The notes under the pieces were generated by a model that saw only the letters and a list, made by a program, of their open reading frames with translations, did no database searches and was not told where the DNA came from. 64,000 bases of DNA from the NCBI RefSeq assembly GCF_003651225.1, contig NZ_RCDB01000002.1:1-64000 (forward strand), read 5' to 3'. Made by a program: the position numbers and the translations under genes. The DNA is from Microbacterium telephonicum (lineage in GTDB: Bacteria; Actinomycetota; Actinomycetes; Actinomycetales; Microbacteriaceae). Of this stretch, positions 18,993-27,883 are shown piece by piece (position 1 is the first letter of the stretch; each line of letters starts with the position of its first letter).

Positions 18993-19457
18993 ATGTTCCG
19001 GACTCCTCAGACGCTCTTCCGCACCCTCGCCTTCGCGGAGGTGGTCTCGTGGACGCTGCTGATCGCCGGGCTCATCCTGCGGGCCACCCTCGGCTGGAAC
19101 ATCGCCGTGACCATCGGCGGCGGCATCCACGGGTTCGTGTTCCTCTCCTACGGCGCGACCGTGATCCTCGTCGCACTCAACAGCCGCTGGCGTCTCGGGC
19201 CGACGCTCGCCGCGCTCGTGTCGGCCGTCGTCCCCTACGCGACGATCCCCGCCGAGATCGTGCTGCACCGCCGCGGTCTGCTCGCCGGAACCTGGCGCAC
19301 CGCCCCGTCGGCGGAGGCACCCGACGCACGCTGGTACGACGGGATCCTCGCGTGGTTCCTGCGCCGGCCGTGGGTGCTCTTCGTCGGCCTCGCGGTGCTC
19401 ATCGCCGCCGTCTTCGCGGTGCTGCTGCTGGTCGGCCCTCCCGGCGGTTCGCACTGA
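18993..19457 (+). CDS. DUF3817 family membrane protein
   Basis: A 154-residue integral membrane protein. Hydrophobic segments are visible at about residues 12-30 (FAEVVSWTLLIAGLILRA), 38-60 (VTIGGGIHGFVFLSYGATVILVA, shown in part), 70-88 and 128-148. The FAEVVSWTLLIAGL start and GGGIHGFVFLSYG segment are characteristic of DUF3817 proteins in actinobacteria. Function unknown. It is the first of two small membrane-protein genes in a row, each with its own TANNNT box, so they may be separate transcripts. Confidence 0.8.
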   Translation: MFRTPQTLFRTLAFAEVVSWTLLIAGLILRATLGWNIAVTIGGGIHGFVFLSYGATVILVALNSRWRLGPTLAALVSAVVPYATIPAEIVLHRRGLLAGTWRTAPSAEAPDARWYDGILAWFLRRPWVLFVGLAVLIAAVFAVLLLVGPPGGSH

Positions 19458-19488
19458 CCCCACATGACACAGCCACGCCGCCACGGCT

Positions 19489-19494
19489 TAGGGT
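19489..19494 (+). promoter_or_regulatory. -10 box of the DoxX-like gene
   Basis: TAGGGT lies six bases before the ATG at 19501, with CAGGGG between them. Confidence 0.45.
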
Positions 19495-19500
19495 CAGGGG

Positions 19501-19947
19501 ATGCTCCGCACCGTCGCACGTTGGCTGCTCGCCGTCCTCCTCGTGACCGCGGGGGTGCTGCACCTGACGACCCTGCGCCGCGGGTTCCGCATCGCGGTGC
19601 CGGACTGGGCGACGCGGATGCTGCGCACCGACGAGGACACGATCGTCGTGGTCTCCGGCGTCGTCGAGGTGGGCCTGGGGGCGGCGCTCGTGGCGCTGCC
19701 GCGCGAACGCACCCGGGTGGGCGCGGCGATCGCCGCGTTCTTCGTCGCCGTGTTCCCCGGCAACGTGCACCAGTGGCGCACCGGCGTCTCCGCGCCGGGT
19801 CTGGACACCGACGCCCGCCGCTTCGCGCGGCTGTTCCTGCAGCCGGTGCTGGTGGCCTGGGCCCTGTGGGCCGGCCGCGGCGCCAGTGGTGCCGGGGGAG
19901 TCAGTGGTGCCGGGCGTCTCAGCGGCGCAGCGACACCGTCACGGTGA
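19501..19947 (+). CDS. DoxX-like small membrane protein
   Basis: A 148-residue protein with about four hydrophobic segments and the DoxX-like pattern ARWLLAVLLVTAGVLHL at the N-terminus, VEVGLGAALVALPRERTRVGA in the middle and FLQPVLVAWALWA at the C-terminus. A close paralog is encoded at 26488-26874; the two share the IAAFFVAVFPGN block almost unchanged. The last ~20 residues are a Gly/Ser/Ala-rich tail absent from the paralog. Its 3' end overlaps the convergent methyltransferase gene by 29 bases. Function unknown; DoxX relatives are loosely tied to quinone or redox membrane processes. Confidence 0.78.
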   Translation: MLRTVARWLLAVLLVTAGVLHLTTLRRGFRIAVPDWATRMLRTDEDTIVVVSGVVEVGLGAALVALPRERTRVGAAIAAFFVAVFPGNVHQWRTGVSAPGLDTDARRFARLFLQPVLVAWALWAGRGASGAGGVSGAGRLSGAATPSR

Positions 19948-21034
19948 ACTTCGGGTTGCGGCTCACCTGGCGGGTCGGACCCACGAGACGCTCCAGCATC
20001 GGCCGATAGCCGAGCGGCGTGTTCCACACACACCACAGCTCGCCCCACGGGCGCAGCACTCGGCCCGCGTCGGCGAACAGCCGCGGCGCGAGACGGTCGG
20101 TCACGGCCGCGCCGCTGTGGAACGGCGGGTTCAGGGCGATGAACGACGCGCTGCCATCCGCCCGGGCGCTCAGCAGGTCGTCCTGCGCGACGCGCACCTG
20201 CGCGGCGACTCCGTTCGCGGCCACCGACGCACGTGCGGACGCCACCGCGACGGCCGACGTGTCCGACGCGTAGACGGCCGCACCCGGATGCCGCAGCGCC
20301 AGGGTCGTGGCGACGACGCCGGTGCCGCACGCGAAGTCGATGAGGGGGTCCTCTGCCGTGCCGCCCGGGGGCGTGTCGGGGAGGGAGCGCAGCAACAGCC
20401 GCGTGCCGATGTCGATGCGGGGGCCGGCGAACGCCCCGCCGAACGCGTGCACCTCGATCCCGTCGACACGCTCGACGCGCGGCACCGGGTCGTGACCGTC
20501 GTGGGGGGAGCGGGCGATCAGCACCCGCGATTTCTGACGCGCATGGCTGACGTCGACTCGGCCGAAGACCGTGCGCAGCACGTTGTTCATCGTCGGCGTC
20601 ATGTGCTTGAGGCGTCCGCCGGCGACCACGACGACGTCCTCGCGCGCATGGGCGGCGATGAGCCCCGCGATGTCGGCGAGGGCGTCGAGCGCGCGCGGCA
20701 GACGCAGCAGCACCACCCGTGCGCCGCGGAGGAGCCGCGCATCCAGCGGGAGCGAGGTGTATCCGGCGAGGCCGAGCGCCGCGGCGTTGGCGGCGAGGGC
20801 GCGCTCGCCGGTCACGGTATCTTGATGCACGCGCACGTCGGGGGCGCCGTCGGCGAGCGAGGCGAGGGTCAGTGCGCCATAACCGTCACCGATGACGACC
20901 AGCTCGCCGGGGCCCAGACCCTCCCGCTGCGGGGCGGATTCGTCGAGGATGAGCCGGTCGGCGGCGTCGGCGGCGACCAGGTCGTCGGCCTCGATGTCGG
21001 GGAAGCGGCGCAGGCGCTCGAACGGGAAGCTCAC
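19919..21034 (-). CDS. RsmC/RlmG-like class I methyltransferase
   Basis: A 371-residue protein with two tandem Rossmann-like domains, the second carrying the SAM motif IDFACGTGVVATTLA (~230-244) and the NPPFHSG motif (~300) used by guanine-N2 rRNA methyltransferases of the RsmC/RlmG group. The degenerate N-terminal domain (VVIGDGYGALTLA) is typical of that group and binds RNA. It most likely methylates a guanosine in 16S or 23S rRNA; which one is not decidable from sequence alone. The start is the GTG at 21034, which overlaps the upstream stop as GTGA. Downstream it overlaps the DoxX-like gene tail to tail. Confidence 0.85.
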   Translation of the reverse strand: MSFPFERLRRFPDIEADDLVAADAADRLILDESAPQREGLGPGELVVIGDGYGALTLASLADGAPDVRVHQDTVTGERALAANAAALGLAGYTSLPLDARLLRGARVVLLRLPRALDALADIAGLIAAHAREDVVVVAGGRLKHMTPTMNNVLRTVFGRVDVSHARQKSRVLIARSPHDGHDPVPRVERVDGIEVHAFGGAFAGPRIDIGTRLLLRSLPDTPPGGTAEDPLIDFACGTGVVATTLALRHPGAAVYASDTSAVAVASARASVAANGVAAQVRVAQDDLLSARADGSASFIALNPPFHSGAAVTDRLAPRLFADAGRVLRPWGELWCVWNTPLGYRPMLERLVGPTRQVSRNPKFTVTVSLRR

Positions 21035-22341
21035 GCGACCCCGTCCGCGTAGTGCAGCCGCGCGTCGTCCGGTGTGCACTCGTCGCCGACGCGGACGCCG
21101 GGCGCGAGGCGACCCGCATCGCGCAGTCGTTCGAGTTCGGCGACGGCGCGACGGCGCAGCTCCCACGGGTCGATCGTGTTCACGTACACCTTGGTGCCGC
21201 CCTCGAACCCGGCCGGCGTCGAGACGCGCCATTTGAGCACGACCCGCCACGGCATCGGCCACGAGGCCTGCGGGGGGCGGTAGTGCCACTCCTCGTTGGT
21301 GGGCACGTGCACGCCGGTGGCGGCGTGCAGGGCGTGGACGAGGTCGGAGACGGCGCGGATCCCGTCCGGCGAATGTTCGTGCGGCAGATTCTGCGCCGCG
21401 GTCGAGTAGATCTCGAACGACGGATAGCGGTGCCCCACGCCCGCGAAGGCCACGGCGCCGTCGACGGCGGCGACGATCAGGCCCTGCGCGGCCGCGACGT
21501 CGGCGATGCGGTGCTGGTACAGCAGGTGATCGGATGCCAGCATCCGCAGCTCGCGGTCGACCTGCGGCCCGTGCTCGTCGATCGCGACGAGCTGCTTGTG
21601 CAGATGCTCGAAGGAGGCGCCCGCCGGGCGCAGCCAGTTCTGGAACACCGCGACGTACGCGGCGTGGGGCTGGGCCGCCTCGATCTCGGCGAGCGCGCGG
21701 ACCGTGAAGTCCATGTAGGCGGCGTGCTCGTCGGGGGTGAGCTCACCGGAGGAGACGAGCTCGTCGTCGGTCGTGGCGCCGTCGACGACGTGACGACGCG
21801 CGACGACGACGTCATGGGAGCCGCCGAGCAGGTCGAGGGCGGCCTCCTCGATCGACACCTCCGAACCCGACGAGGCGGCCCGGATACCCGCCAGTGCCGC
21901 GATGTGCTCGCGGCCGACCGGATCGGCGAGGTACTGCTGCGCCCACTCGAACACGGCGGCCGGCTGACGGAATCCGTGGTTCTCGCGCCAGTACTCGGCC
22001 GAGACGATCTCGAACAGGTTCGCGAACCGGCGGAACTCGGCCACCTCGTCGCCGAGGGCGGACGCGGGGACCCGGCGCTTCTCCTCGAATGCCGGGCCGA
22101 CCAGCCGCGCCTTCTCGGGGGTCGTCTCGAGGTAGCGGTCGCTGCAGAACGCGCACAGCCGCGTCGCCTCGCCCGGCTCGAGTGCTCGCGGCTCGCTGCG
22201 GGGCGCCGCGAGGGGACGGTTCGCGCGCCCCGGCACGGTCCAGACGGCGGTTCCGGTGAGCGGTCCGACCTGCTTCACCGTGCCGTCCGGCATCCGGTGG
22301 ATCCACGGGGAGTCGGGTGTGCGGGATGCCGCGCTGCTCAC
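21031..22341 (-). CDS. GalT-like HIT-superfamily protein (DUF4921-type)
   Basis: A 436-residue protein resembling galactose-1-phosphate uridylyltransferase in fold. A zinc-like pair CAFC lies near residue 63, and the HIT-type active-site motif reads FEHLHKQL, giving His-Leu-His-Lys-Gln in place of the GalT His-Pro-His-x-Gln. Length exceeds GalT (~340-350) and the rest of the sequence is distant, so I would not call it GalT; I recall this family as DUF4921 in actinobacteria. It probably transfers or hydrolyses nucleotidyl groups. The start is a GTG with TAGGCT at N6. It is co-transcribed with the methyltransferase by GTGA overlap. Confidence 0.75.
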   Translation of the reverse strand: MSSAASRTPDSPWIHRMPDGTVKQVGPLTGTAVWTVPGRANRPLAAPRSEPRALEPGEATRLCAFCSDRYLETTPEKARLVGPAFEEKRRVPASALGDEVAEFRRFANLFEIVSAEYWRENHGFRQPAAVFEWAQQYLADPVGREHIAALAGIRAASSGSEVSIEEAALDLLGGSHDVVVARRHVVDGATTDDELVSSGELTPDEHAAYMDFTVRALAEIEAAQPHAAYVAVFQNWLRPAGASFEHLHKQLVAIDEHGPQVDRELRMLASDHLLYQHRIADVAAAQGLIVAAVDGAVAFAGVGHRYPSFEIYSTAAQNLPHEHSPDGIRAVSDLVHALHAATGVHVPTNEEWHYRPPQASWPMPWRVVLKWRVSTPAGFEGGTKVYVNTIDPWELRRRAVAELERLRDAGRLAPGVRVGDECTPDDARLHYADGVA

Positions 22342-22347
22342 CCTTCC

Positions 22348-22353
22348 AGCCTA
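22348..22353 (-). promoter_or_regulatory. -10 box of the GalT-like/methyltransferase operon
   Basis: TAGGCT on the minus strand lies six bases from the GTG at 22341, with GGAAGG between. The box overlaps the 3' end of the upstream response-regulator gene. Confidence 0.55.
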
Positions 22354-23040
22354 ACGATCGGCGCGGTCGCGCCCCGCTGCGCCGGGCGGGGTGGCCGTCG
22401 CCGCGTACCGGTGCTCGGGGCGTCCGGTCGTGCCGTACTGCAGCCGCACGCGGATGCCGCCCCGCTGGGCGAGCGCGGACAGATGCCGCTGGGCGGTGGC
22501 GCGGGAGATGCCGGTGCGCTCGGCGATCTCGGTGGCCGACGCCTCGTCGGCGCCGAGCGCGTCGAGGATCAGCTGCTCGGTCGCGCCGCGGGAGAGCGAC
22601 CCGCCGTCGACGCCGCCGTGGAGCGCGGCCAGCGCGCGGTCGATGTCGCCCTGCGACAGGCTCGCGGGCGCGACCAGGTTGCGGTGACGCAGGTAGCGGT
22701 CGAGCCTGTCGACGAGGGCGCGCCGATCGAACGGTTTCACGAGGTAGCCGAGGGCGCCGGCGCGCAGTGCACGGCGGACGGCGGCCGAGGAGGTCTCGGC
22801 GGACAGGACGAACCCGTCCACGTCGTGATCGGCGAGGAAGGCGATCCCGTCGCCGTCGGGAAGGTGCACGTCGATGAGGAGCAGCTGCGGCTTCTCGGCA
22901 CGGATCGTCGCGGCAGCGTCGTGGAGGGTCCGCGCCGGAGTGAGCGCGACGAATCCGGGATGCGCGTCGACGACGTCCCGGTGCAGGCCGGCGACGCGGA
23001 AGTCGTCGTCGACGACGAGGACGCGGATCGGCTCGGTCAT
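22351..23040 (-). CDS. CitB/DcuR-type response regulator
   Basis: A 229-residue response regulator. The receiver domain has VVDDD at the N-terminus, the phospho-acceptor Asp in LLLIDVHLPDGDG (~55) and the conserved Lys in YLVKPFDRRAL (~106). The output domain at ~160-210 is a helix-turn-helix (EIAERTGISRATAQRHLSAL) of the CitB/DcuR kind. Together with the overlapping kinase it should activate carboxylate uptake genes; the divergent CitMHS transporter is the obvious target. The ATG at 23040 overlaps the kinase stop as ATGA. Confidence 0.9.
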   Translation of the reverse strand: MTEPIRVLVVDDDFRVAGLHRDVVDAHPGFVALTPARTLHDAAATIRAEKPQLLLIDVHLPDGDGIAFLADHDVDGFVLSAETSSAAVRRALRAGALGYLVKPFDRRALVDRLDRYLRHRNLVAPASLSQGDIDRALAALHGGVDGGSLSRGATEQLILDALGADEASATEIAERTGISRATAQRHLSALAQRGGIRVRLQYGTTGRPEHRYAATATPPGAAGRDRADR

Positions 23041-24698
23041 GACGAGGGCCTCTCGGGTGGCGGTGGTGGAGTGGTCGGCGGCGGCGGTCGCGTGTCCGCT
23101 CCGTCGAGCACGCCGGGCAGGGTGGCGGCGACGACGGCTCCGCTGCCTCCGCCGCCGGGGTCGACGATCCAGACCTCGCCGCCGCGACGGCGTGCGAGGT
23201 CGCGGGAGAGGGGAAGACCCACGCCGAGCCCGTGCAAGCGGTCGCGGTCGTCGGCGCCGCGGCGCGCGAAGGGCGTGGCGTCGGGGGCGAGGCCCGCGCC
23301 GGAGTCGGCGACCGTGATCACGAGGTCGGTCTCGTCGCCCAGCAGCGTCAGCTCCACCCAGCGCGGTTCGGGCGCCGCGACGGCGGCCGTCACGGCGTTG
23401 TCGACGAGGTTCCCGAGGACCGCGGCGACGTCTTCCACGTCGACGACGGTGCGCACGAGCAGCGTGTCGTCGCCCACGCGCAGCAGCACGCCGCGCTCGG
23501 CGGCCTCGAGCGCCTTCGCGCCGACGAGCGACTGCAGCACCGGGTCGCCGACGAGGTCGATCCCCGGCACGGCGAAGTCGACGGGGCCGCGCTCCTGCTG
23601 AGCGGCGAGGAAGGCGCGCGCGTCGGCGATGCGCCCCGCGTCGATCAGTCCCGTCGCCGCGTGCAACCGGTTCGCGAACTCGTGGCGCTGCACACGCAAG
23701 GCGCCGGTGAGGGCTCGCACCGACTCGAGCCGCTCGCTGAGTGCGAGCATGTCGGTGCGGTCGCGGACGATGAGCACCGATCCCAGGTGCCGCCCGGCGC
23801 GGTGCACGGGCTGGGCGTCGACGAAAAGGACCCGGTCGCCGACGACGACCCCGTCTCCGGCGGTGCCGTCGGCGACGGCGGCCGTGACGGCGACGGGCAG
23901 CCCGAGGTCGTCGAAGCGGCGGCCGACGGCATCCGGGATGCCGAGCAGGCGCGCCGCGTCGTCGTTGCACACCTGCACGATGCCGTCCGGATCGAGCGCG
24001 ACGACACCGTCGCCGACCCCGTCGAGGACGGCGGCCTGGTTCTGGACGAGGGCGACGAGCTCCTCAGGCTGCAGCCCGAGCGTGAGGCGCTCGAAGCGGC
24101 GCCGCAGCAGCACCGCGGCCAGAGCGCCGAGGGCCAGCGCCCCGGTTGCGGCCGCCGCGACACCGATCAGCAGCGCGGGCAGGTCGTCGAACACGCTCGC
24201 CGGCTCGAACCCCACGCTGACCTCGCCGACGGGGTCGCCGCCCTCGGGCGGCAGCACCGGCACCTTCGCACGGGCAGAGACCCCCAGCGTGCCCCGCTCC
24301 CAGCTGACGACCTCGTTGCCGGCGAGCACCTCGAGGTAATCGGTGCTCACCCGCTGCCCGAGCAGGCTCGCATCGGGGTGGGCGAGGCGGATGCCGTGGT
24401 CGTCGGCGATGACGACGAACAGGGTCCCGGTGCGCGCGGTCACCGCACCCGCATACGCCTGCAGGGGGCCGCCCCGCAGCGCCTCGGCGGCCGGGGTGCC
24501 GGGATCGGCGCTCGCGGCGGCGACATCGGCGCGCACCTGCGGATCGGCGGCGATCGTGCGGGCGATGTTGAGCGCGGACGCCTCGGCCTCGGCACGCAGC
24601 TGCTGCAGCCCGAGCAGCACGAACACGACGGTGCACAGCGCCACGACCGCGGCGACCGTGGCCAGCTGGAGCAGGAGCACGCGCGTGGTGAACCGCAT
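23037..24698 (-). CDS. CitA/DcuS-type sensor histidine kinase
   Basis: A 553-residue membrane sensor. Order: transmembrane helix 1 (~8-30), an extracytoplasmic PAS-like sensor (~35-175, with DPQVRADV and the TGTLFVVIADDHGIRLAHPD segment typical of citrate and C4-dicarboxylate sensors), transmembrane helix 2 (~180-205), a cytoplasmic PAS (~220-310), the DHp phospho-acceptor segment QRHEFANRLHAATGLI, and an HATPase domain with NLVDNA, DSGAGL and GVGLPLSRDLA. The last ~25 residues are proline-rich (PPPPTTPPPPPERP), which is unusual for the family. A strong AAGGAGA precedes the ATG. It is divergent from the citrate transporter. Confidence 0.92.
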   Translation of the reverse strand: MRFTTRVLLLQLATVAAVVALCTVVFVLLGLQQLRAEAEASALNIARTIAADPQVRADVAAASADPGTPAAEALRGGPLQAYAGAVTARTGTLFVVIADDHGIRLAHPDASLLGQRVSTDYLEVLAGNEVVSWERGTLGVSARAKVPVLPPEGGDPVGEVSVGFEPASVFDDLPALLIGVAAAATGALALGALAAVLLRRRFERLTLGLQPEELVALVQNQAAVLDGVGDGVVALDPDGIVQVCNDDAARLLGIPDAVGRRFDDLGLPVAVTAAVADGTAGDGVVVGDRVLFVDAQPVHRAGRHLGSVLIVRDRTDMLALSERLESVRALTGALRVQRHEFANRLHAATGLIDAGRIADARAFLAAQQERGPVDFAVPGIDLVGDPVLQSLVGAKALEAAERGVLLRVGDDTLLVRTVVDVEDVAAVLGNLVDNAVTAAVAAPEPRWVELTLLGDETDLVITVADSGAGLAPDATPFARRGADDRDRLHGLGVGLPLSRDLARRRGGEVWIVDPGGGGSGAVVAATLPGVLDGADTRPPPPTTPPPPPERPSS

Positions 24699-24869
24699 GG
24701 TCGTCTCCTTCCGGCATCCGTCGGGCGATCGTCCGTGAGCAGAATGCGCGCAACCCACGGTACGCGCAGAACGTGCGGGAATGCGACCAAGCGCGCGGCC
24801 GTCGGCCTCGACGCCTACCGTCGGGGGATCCCTTCCACGGCGCACGTGGACACAGACGAAGGAGTCGAG

Positions 24870-26441
24870 ATGTCACCGATCCCCGCCGCGCTCGCCGCGG
24901 CCGCCGCCGACGAGGGGTACGCCCTCGCCTACACGCCCGCCGACGGGGTGCTCGTGGCCCTCGGCTTCACGATGGTGCTCACCTTCATGGCGCTCATCAT
25001 GACCCGGCGCCTGACCCCGATGGTCGCCCTCATCGTCGTGCCGACCGTCTTCGGCCTGTTCGCCGGGGCGGGGTTCGGGCTCGGCGACATGATCCTCGAC
25101 GCGATCGGCAACATGGCGCCGACGGCCGCGCTGCTGATGTTCGCGATCATGTACTTCGGCATCATGATCGACGTCGGCCTGTTCGACCCGCTCATCCGGG
25201 CCATCACGCGGCTGCTCGGCGACGACCCCGCGAAGGTCGTGCTCGGCACCGCGATCCTCGCCGGAGCCGTCTCGCTCGACGGCGACGGGTCGACGACGTT
25301 CATCATCACGACCTCCGCGATGCTGCCCATCTATCTGCGCCTCGGGATGAGCCCCGTCGTGCTCACGTGCGTCGCGGGTCTCATGAACGGCACGCTCAAC
25401 ATCGTCCCCTGGGGCGGTCCGACCGTGCGCGCGGCGACGGCCCTGGGGCTGCAGCCGACCGAGGTGTTCGTGCCGATGCTGCCGTCGCTGGCGACGGGCA
25501 TCGTCATCGCCCTGGCCTTCGCGTGGTTCCTGGGGCTCTCCGAGCGGCGTCGCCTGGCCGGTGTCGTCGACCTGTCGCGCATCGAGCGGGCCGCGGATGC
25601 CGGTGGAACGGGCCGTGCCGGGGGAGCGGCATCCGGACGGCTCGACGCGCCGAGCCTGTTCCGCGGCGCGGAGACGAAGCCGGGAGCGGCGGCGAGCCTG
25701 CGCACCGGCAACCTCGTCACCGTGCGCGGCGGACGCACCCGTCTGGCGCCCGCCGCCGCGATCGACCCGGCCGACACCGCGATGGCCGACACGATGCTCG
25801 ACCCGAACCGTGCGACCCTGCGCCCCAAGCTCATCTGGTTCAACCTCGCGCTCACGGCCGCGGTCATGGTGCTTCTCGTGCTCGACCTGTTCCCGCTGGC
25901 GTACGTGTTCATGGTGGGCGCGGCGATCGCGCTGCTCGTGAACTTCCCGAAGCTCAAGCAGCAGAGCGACGAGATCGTCGCCCACGCCCCGTCGATCGTC
26001 GGTGTCGTGTCGATGGTGCTCGCCGCCGGTGTGCTCGTCGGCGTGCTCGGCGGCACGGGCATGGTCGACGCGATGGCCGCATGGATCACGTCGGTGATCC
26101 CCGCCTCGCTCGGGCCGTTCCTGGCCGTGATCACCGGCATCCTGTCGATCCCGTTCACGTTCTTCATGTCGAACGACGCGTTCTACTTCGGCATCCTGCC
26201 GGTGCTCGCCGAGAGCGCGTCGCACTTCGGCATCGCCCCCGTCGAGATGGCGCGCGCCTCGATCACCGGGCAGCCGGTGCACCTGCAGAGCCCCCTCGTA
26301 CCCGCCATCCTGCTGCTGGTCTCGCTCGCGAACGTCAACCTCGGCGACCACCACAAGAAGGTGCTGTGGCGTGCGACGGTCGTCTCGCTCGCGATGCTCG
26401 CCGTCGGCGTGCTCGTCGGGTCGATCCCCTTCGCGGCCTGA
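24870..26441 (+). CDS. CitMHS-family citrate:metal symporter
   Basis: A 523-residue permease with about 12 hydrophobic segments. Family signatures are FAIMYFGIMIDVGLFDP (~95-111), LDGDGSTTFIITTSAMLPIY (~137) and NIVPWGGPTVRAA (~176), as in CitM/CitH, which import citrate complexed with Mg2+ or other divalent cations together with H+. A ~100-residue hydrophilic central loop (residues ~240-325, with SGRLDAPSLFRGAETKPG) separates the two halves. The ATG has GAAGGAG six bases upstream. The transporter is divergent from a CitA/CitB-like system across 171 bp, a standard arrangement for ligand-induced citrate uptake. No citrate lyase is nearby, so citrate probably enters the TCA cycle. Confidence 0.9.
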   Translation: MSPIPAALAAAAADEGYALAYTPADGVLVALGFTMVLTFMALIMTRRLTPMVALIVVPTVFGLFAGAGFGLGDMILDAIGNMAPTAALLMFAIMYFGIMIDVGLFDPLIRAITRLLGDDPAKVVLGTAILAGAVSLDGDGSTTFIITTSAMLPIYLRLGMSPVVLTCVAGLMNGTLNIVPWGGPTVRAATALGLQPTEVFVPMLPSLATGIVIALAFAWFLGLSERRRLAGVVDLSRIERAADAGGTGRAGGAASGRLDAPSLFRGAETKPGAAASLRTGNLVTVRGGRTRLAPAAAIDPADTAMADTMLDPNRATLRPKLIWFNLALTAAVMVLLVLDLFPLAYVFMVGAAIALLVNFPKLKQQSDEIVAHAPSIVGVVSMVLAAGVLVGVLGGTGMVDAMAAWITSVIPASLGPFLAVITGILSIPFTFFMSNDAFYFGILPVLAESASHFGIAPVEMARASITGQPVHLQSPLVPAILLLVSLANVNLGDHHKKVLWRATVVSLAMLAVGVLVGSIPFAA

Positions 26442-26487
26442 CGTCAAGGGGTCCCGCACCGGCGGCGAGGCGCTCCATACTCGGACG

Positions 26488-26874
26488 ATGAAGACGTTCG
26501 CGCGATGGCTCCTCGCCGCCGGCATGGTGTTCGCCGGCCTCAGCCACCTGTTCTGGGCCCGCAAGGAGTTCCAGGCGCAGGTGCCCGACCTCGTCACCGA
26601 GGTCGTCCCGATCGACAAGGACGGCGTCGTCGTCGCGTCGGGGGCGGTGGAGATCATGCTCGGCGCTGCCCTGGTGGTGCTGCCGAAGGAGCGGCGGCGC
26701 GTCGGGGCGATCCTGGCGGCGTTCTTCGTCGCGATCTTCCCCGGCAACATCGCCCAAGCGACCGGCAAGCGCATGGGCTTCGGACTGGATGACGATCGCG
26801 CGCGCTACGTGCGGCTGCTGTTCCAGCCGGTGCTCGTCGCCTGGGCGCTGTGGTCGACGCGGGATCGCGCCTGA
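26488..26874 (+). CDS. DoxX-like small membrane protein (paralog)
   Basis: A 128-residue protein with about four hydrophobic segments, closely similar to the product at 19501-19947: ARWLLAAGMVFAGLSHL, VEIMLGAALVVLPKERRRVGA, LAAFFVAIFPGNIAQ and FQPVLVAWALWS line up with the same order and spacing. The ATG at 26488 is chosen because CATACT lies at N6 and the longer frame would begin inside the transporter gene. It follows the citrate transporter by 46 bp, but the separate -10-like box suggests its own transcript. Function unknown. Confidence 0.78.
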   Translation: MKTFARWLLAAGMVFAGLSHLFWARKEFQAQVPDLVTEVVPIDKDGVVVASGAVEIMLGAALVVLPKERRRVGAILAAFFVAIFPGNIAQATGKRMGFGLDDDRARYVRLLFQPVLVAWALWSTRDRA

Positions 26875-26896
26875 GCCCTGCCGACTGCGCCCCGGG

Positions 26897-27877
26897 TCAC
26901 TCGCCGGGGTAGACCACGCCGAGCTGCGCGCGGATCTCGTCGAGCGAGCGCATGATCGCCACGCTCTCCGCCAGCGGCAGGAGCGCGGAATCGGTGCGGC
27001 CCTCCGCGACCAGCTGCTCGGCGTAGAGCGCCTGATACTGCATGCCGCGCCCGTCGACCTCCGACGTGTACTGCTCGATGACCGTACCGCCGTGCGCGAT
27101 CACCTGGAACGTCGTCGGGCAGTACCAGGTGCGGTCGATCTCGATACGGCCGTCCGTGCCGAGCACGGTGGCGACGTTCGGGCCCGCCGCGCGGGAGGAC
27201 GAGATCGACGTCGAGAGGGCGCCGCCCGCGTGCGTCGCGATGGTCGCCACCTCCGCATCCGCCCCGGTGTCGGCCAAGCGACCGCGTGCGCTCACGGCGA
27301 CCGGCGCGCCGAGGATGTCCCAGGCGAACGAGATCGGATAGATGCCGAGGTCGAGCAGGGCGCCGCCGCCGAGCTCGAGCGCGTTGAGGCGGTGCGTCGG
27401 GTCGGTGGAGATCTTCTGGGTGTGGTCGGCGAACACGGCGCGCACCTCGCCGATGGTGCCCGCCGCGAGGATCTCCCGGATGCGCACCATGTGGGGCAGG
27501 TAGCGCGTCCACATCGCCTCCATGGCGAGCAGGCCGTTCGCGCGTGCGACATCGGCGACGCGCTGCGCCTCGTCGCCGGTGAGGGTGAACGGCTTCTCGA
27601 CGAGCACGTGCTTGCCCGCCTCGAGCGCCAGGATCGCGTTCTCGGCGTGCGACGGATGCGGCGTCGCGATGTAGACGATGTCGACATCCGGATCGGCGAC
27701 GAGATCCTCGTACGATCCGTGCGCGTGCGGGATGTCGTACTCGCGGGCGAAGTCGGCGGCCGCCTCGGCGCGGCGCGAGCCGACGGCCGCGACGGTCAGG
27801 CCCGCCGTGCGCAGGTCGGAGGTGAAGGCGTGGGCGATGCCGCCCGTGGCGAGGATGCCCCAGCGAAGTCCGGTCAT
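26897..27877 (-). CDS. Gfo/Idh/MocA-family oxidoreductase
   Basis: A 326-residue NAD(P)-dependent oxidoreductase. The N-terminal Rossmann fold has the GILATGGIAHAF nucleotide loop, then YIATPHPSHAENAI and the family hallmark VLVEKPFTLTG (~92-102). The C-terminal alpha/beta domain includes GGGALLDLGIYPISFAWDILG, which carries the catalytic Asp and Tyr area. Such enzymes oxidise or reduce sugars, inositols or similar polyols. No sugar-operon context here narrows the substrate. The ATG is preceded by TAGGCT at N6. Confidence 0.88.
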   Translation of the reverse strand: MTGLRWGILATGGIAHAFTSDLRTAGLTVAAVGSRRAEAAADFAREYDIPHAHGSYEDLVADPDVDIVYIATPHPSHAENAILALEAGKHVLVEKPFTLTGDEAQRVADVARANGLLAMEAMWTRYLPHMVRIREILAAGTIGEVRAVFADHTQKISTDPTHRLNALELGGGALLDLGIYPISFAWDILGAPVAVSARGRLADTGADAEVATIATHAGGALSTSISSSRAAGPNVATVLGTDGRIEIDRTWYCPTTFQVIAHGGTVIEQYTSEVDGRGMQYQALYAEQLVAEGRTDSALLPLAESVAIMRSLDEIRAQLGVVYPGE

Positions 27878-27883
27878 GACTCG

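Noticed and set aside
21031..22341. Straight assignment to galT
   Set aside because: The HIT-like motif is HLHKQ rather than HPHxQ, the protein is ~90 residues too long, and no Leloir-pathway gene is adjacent.
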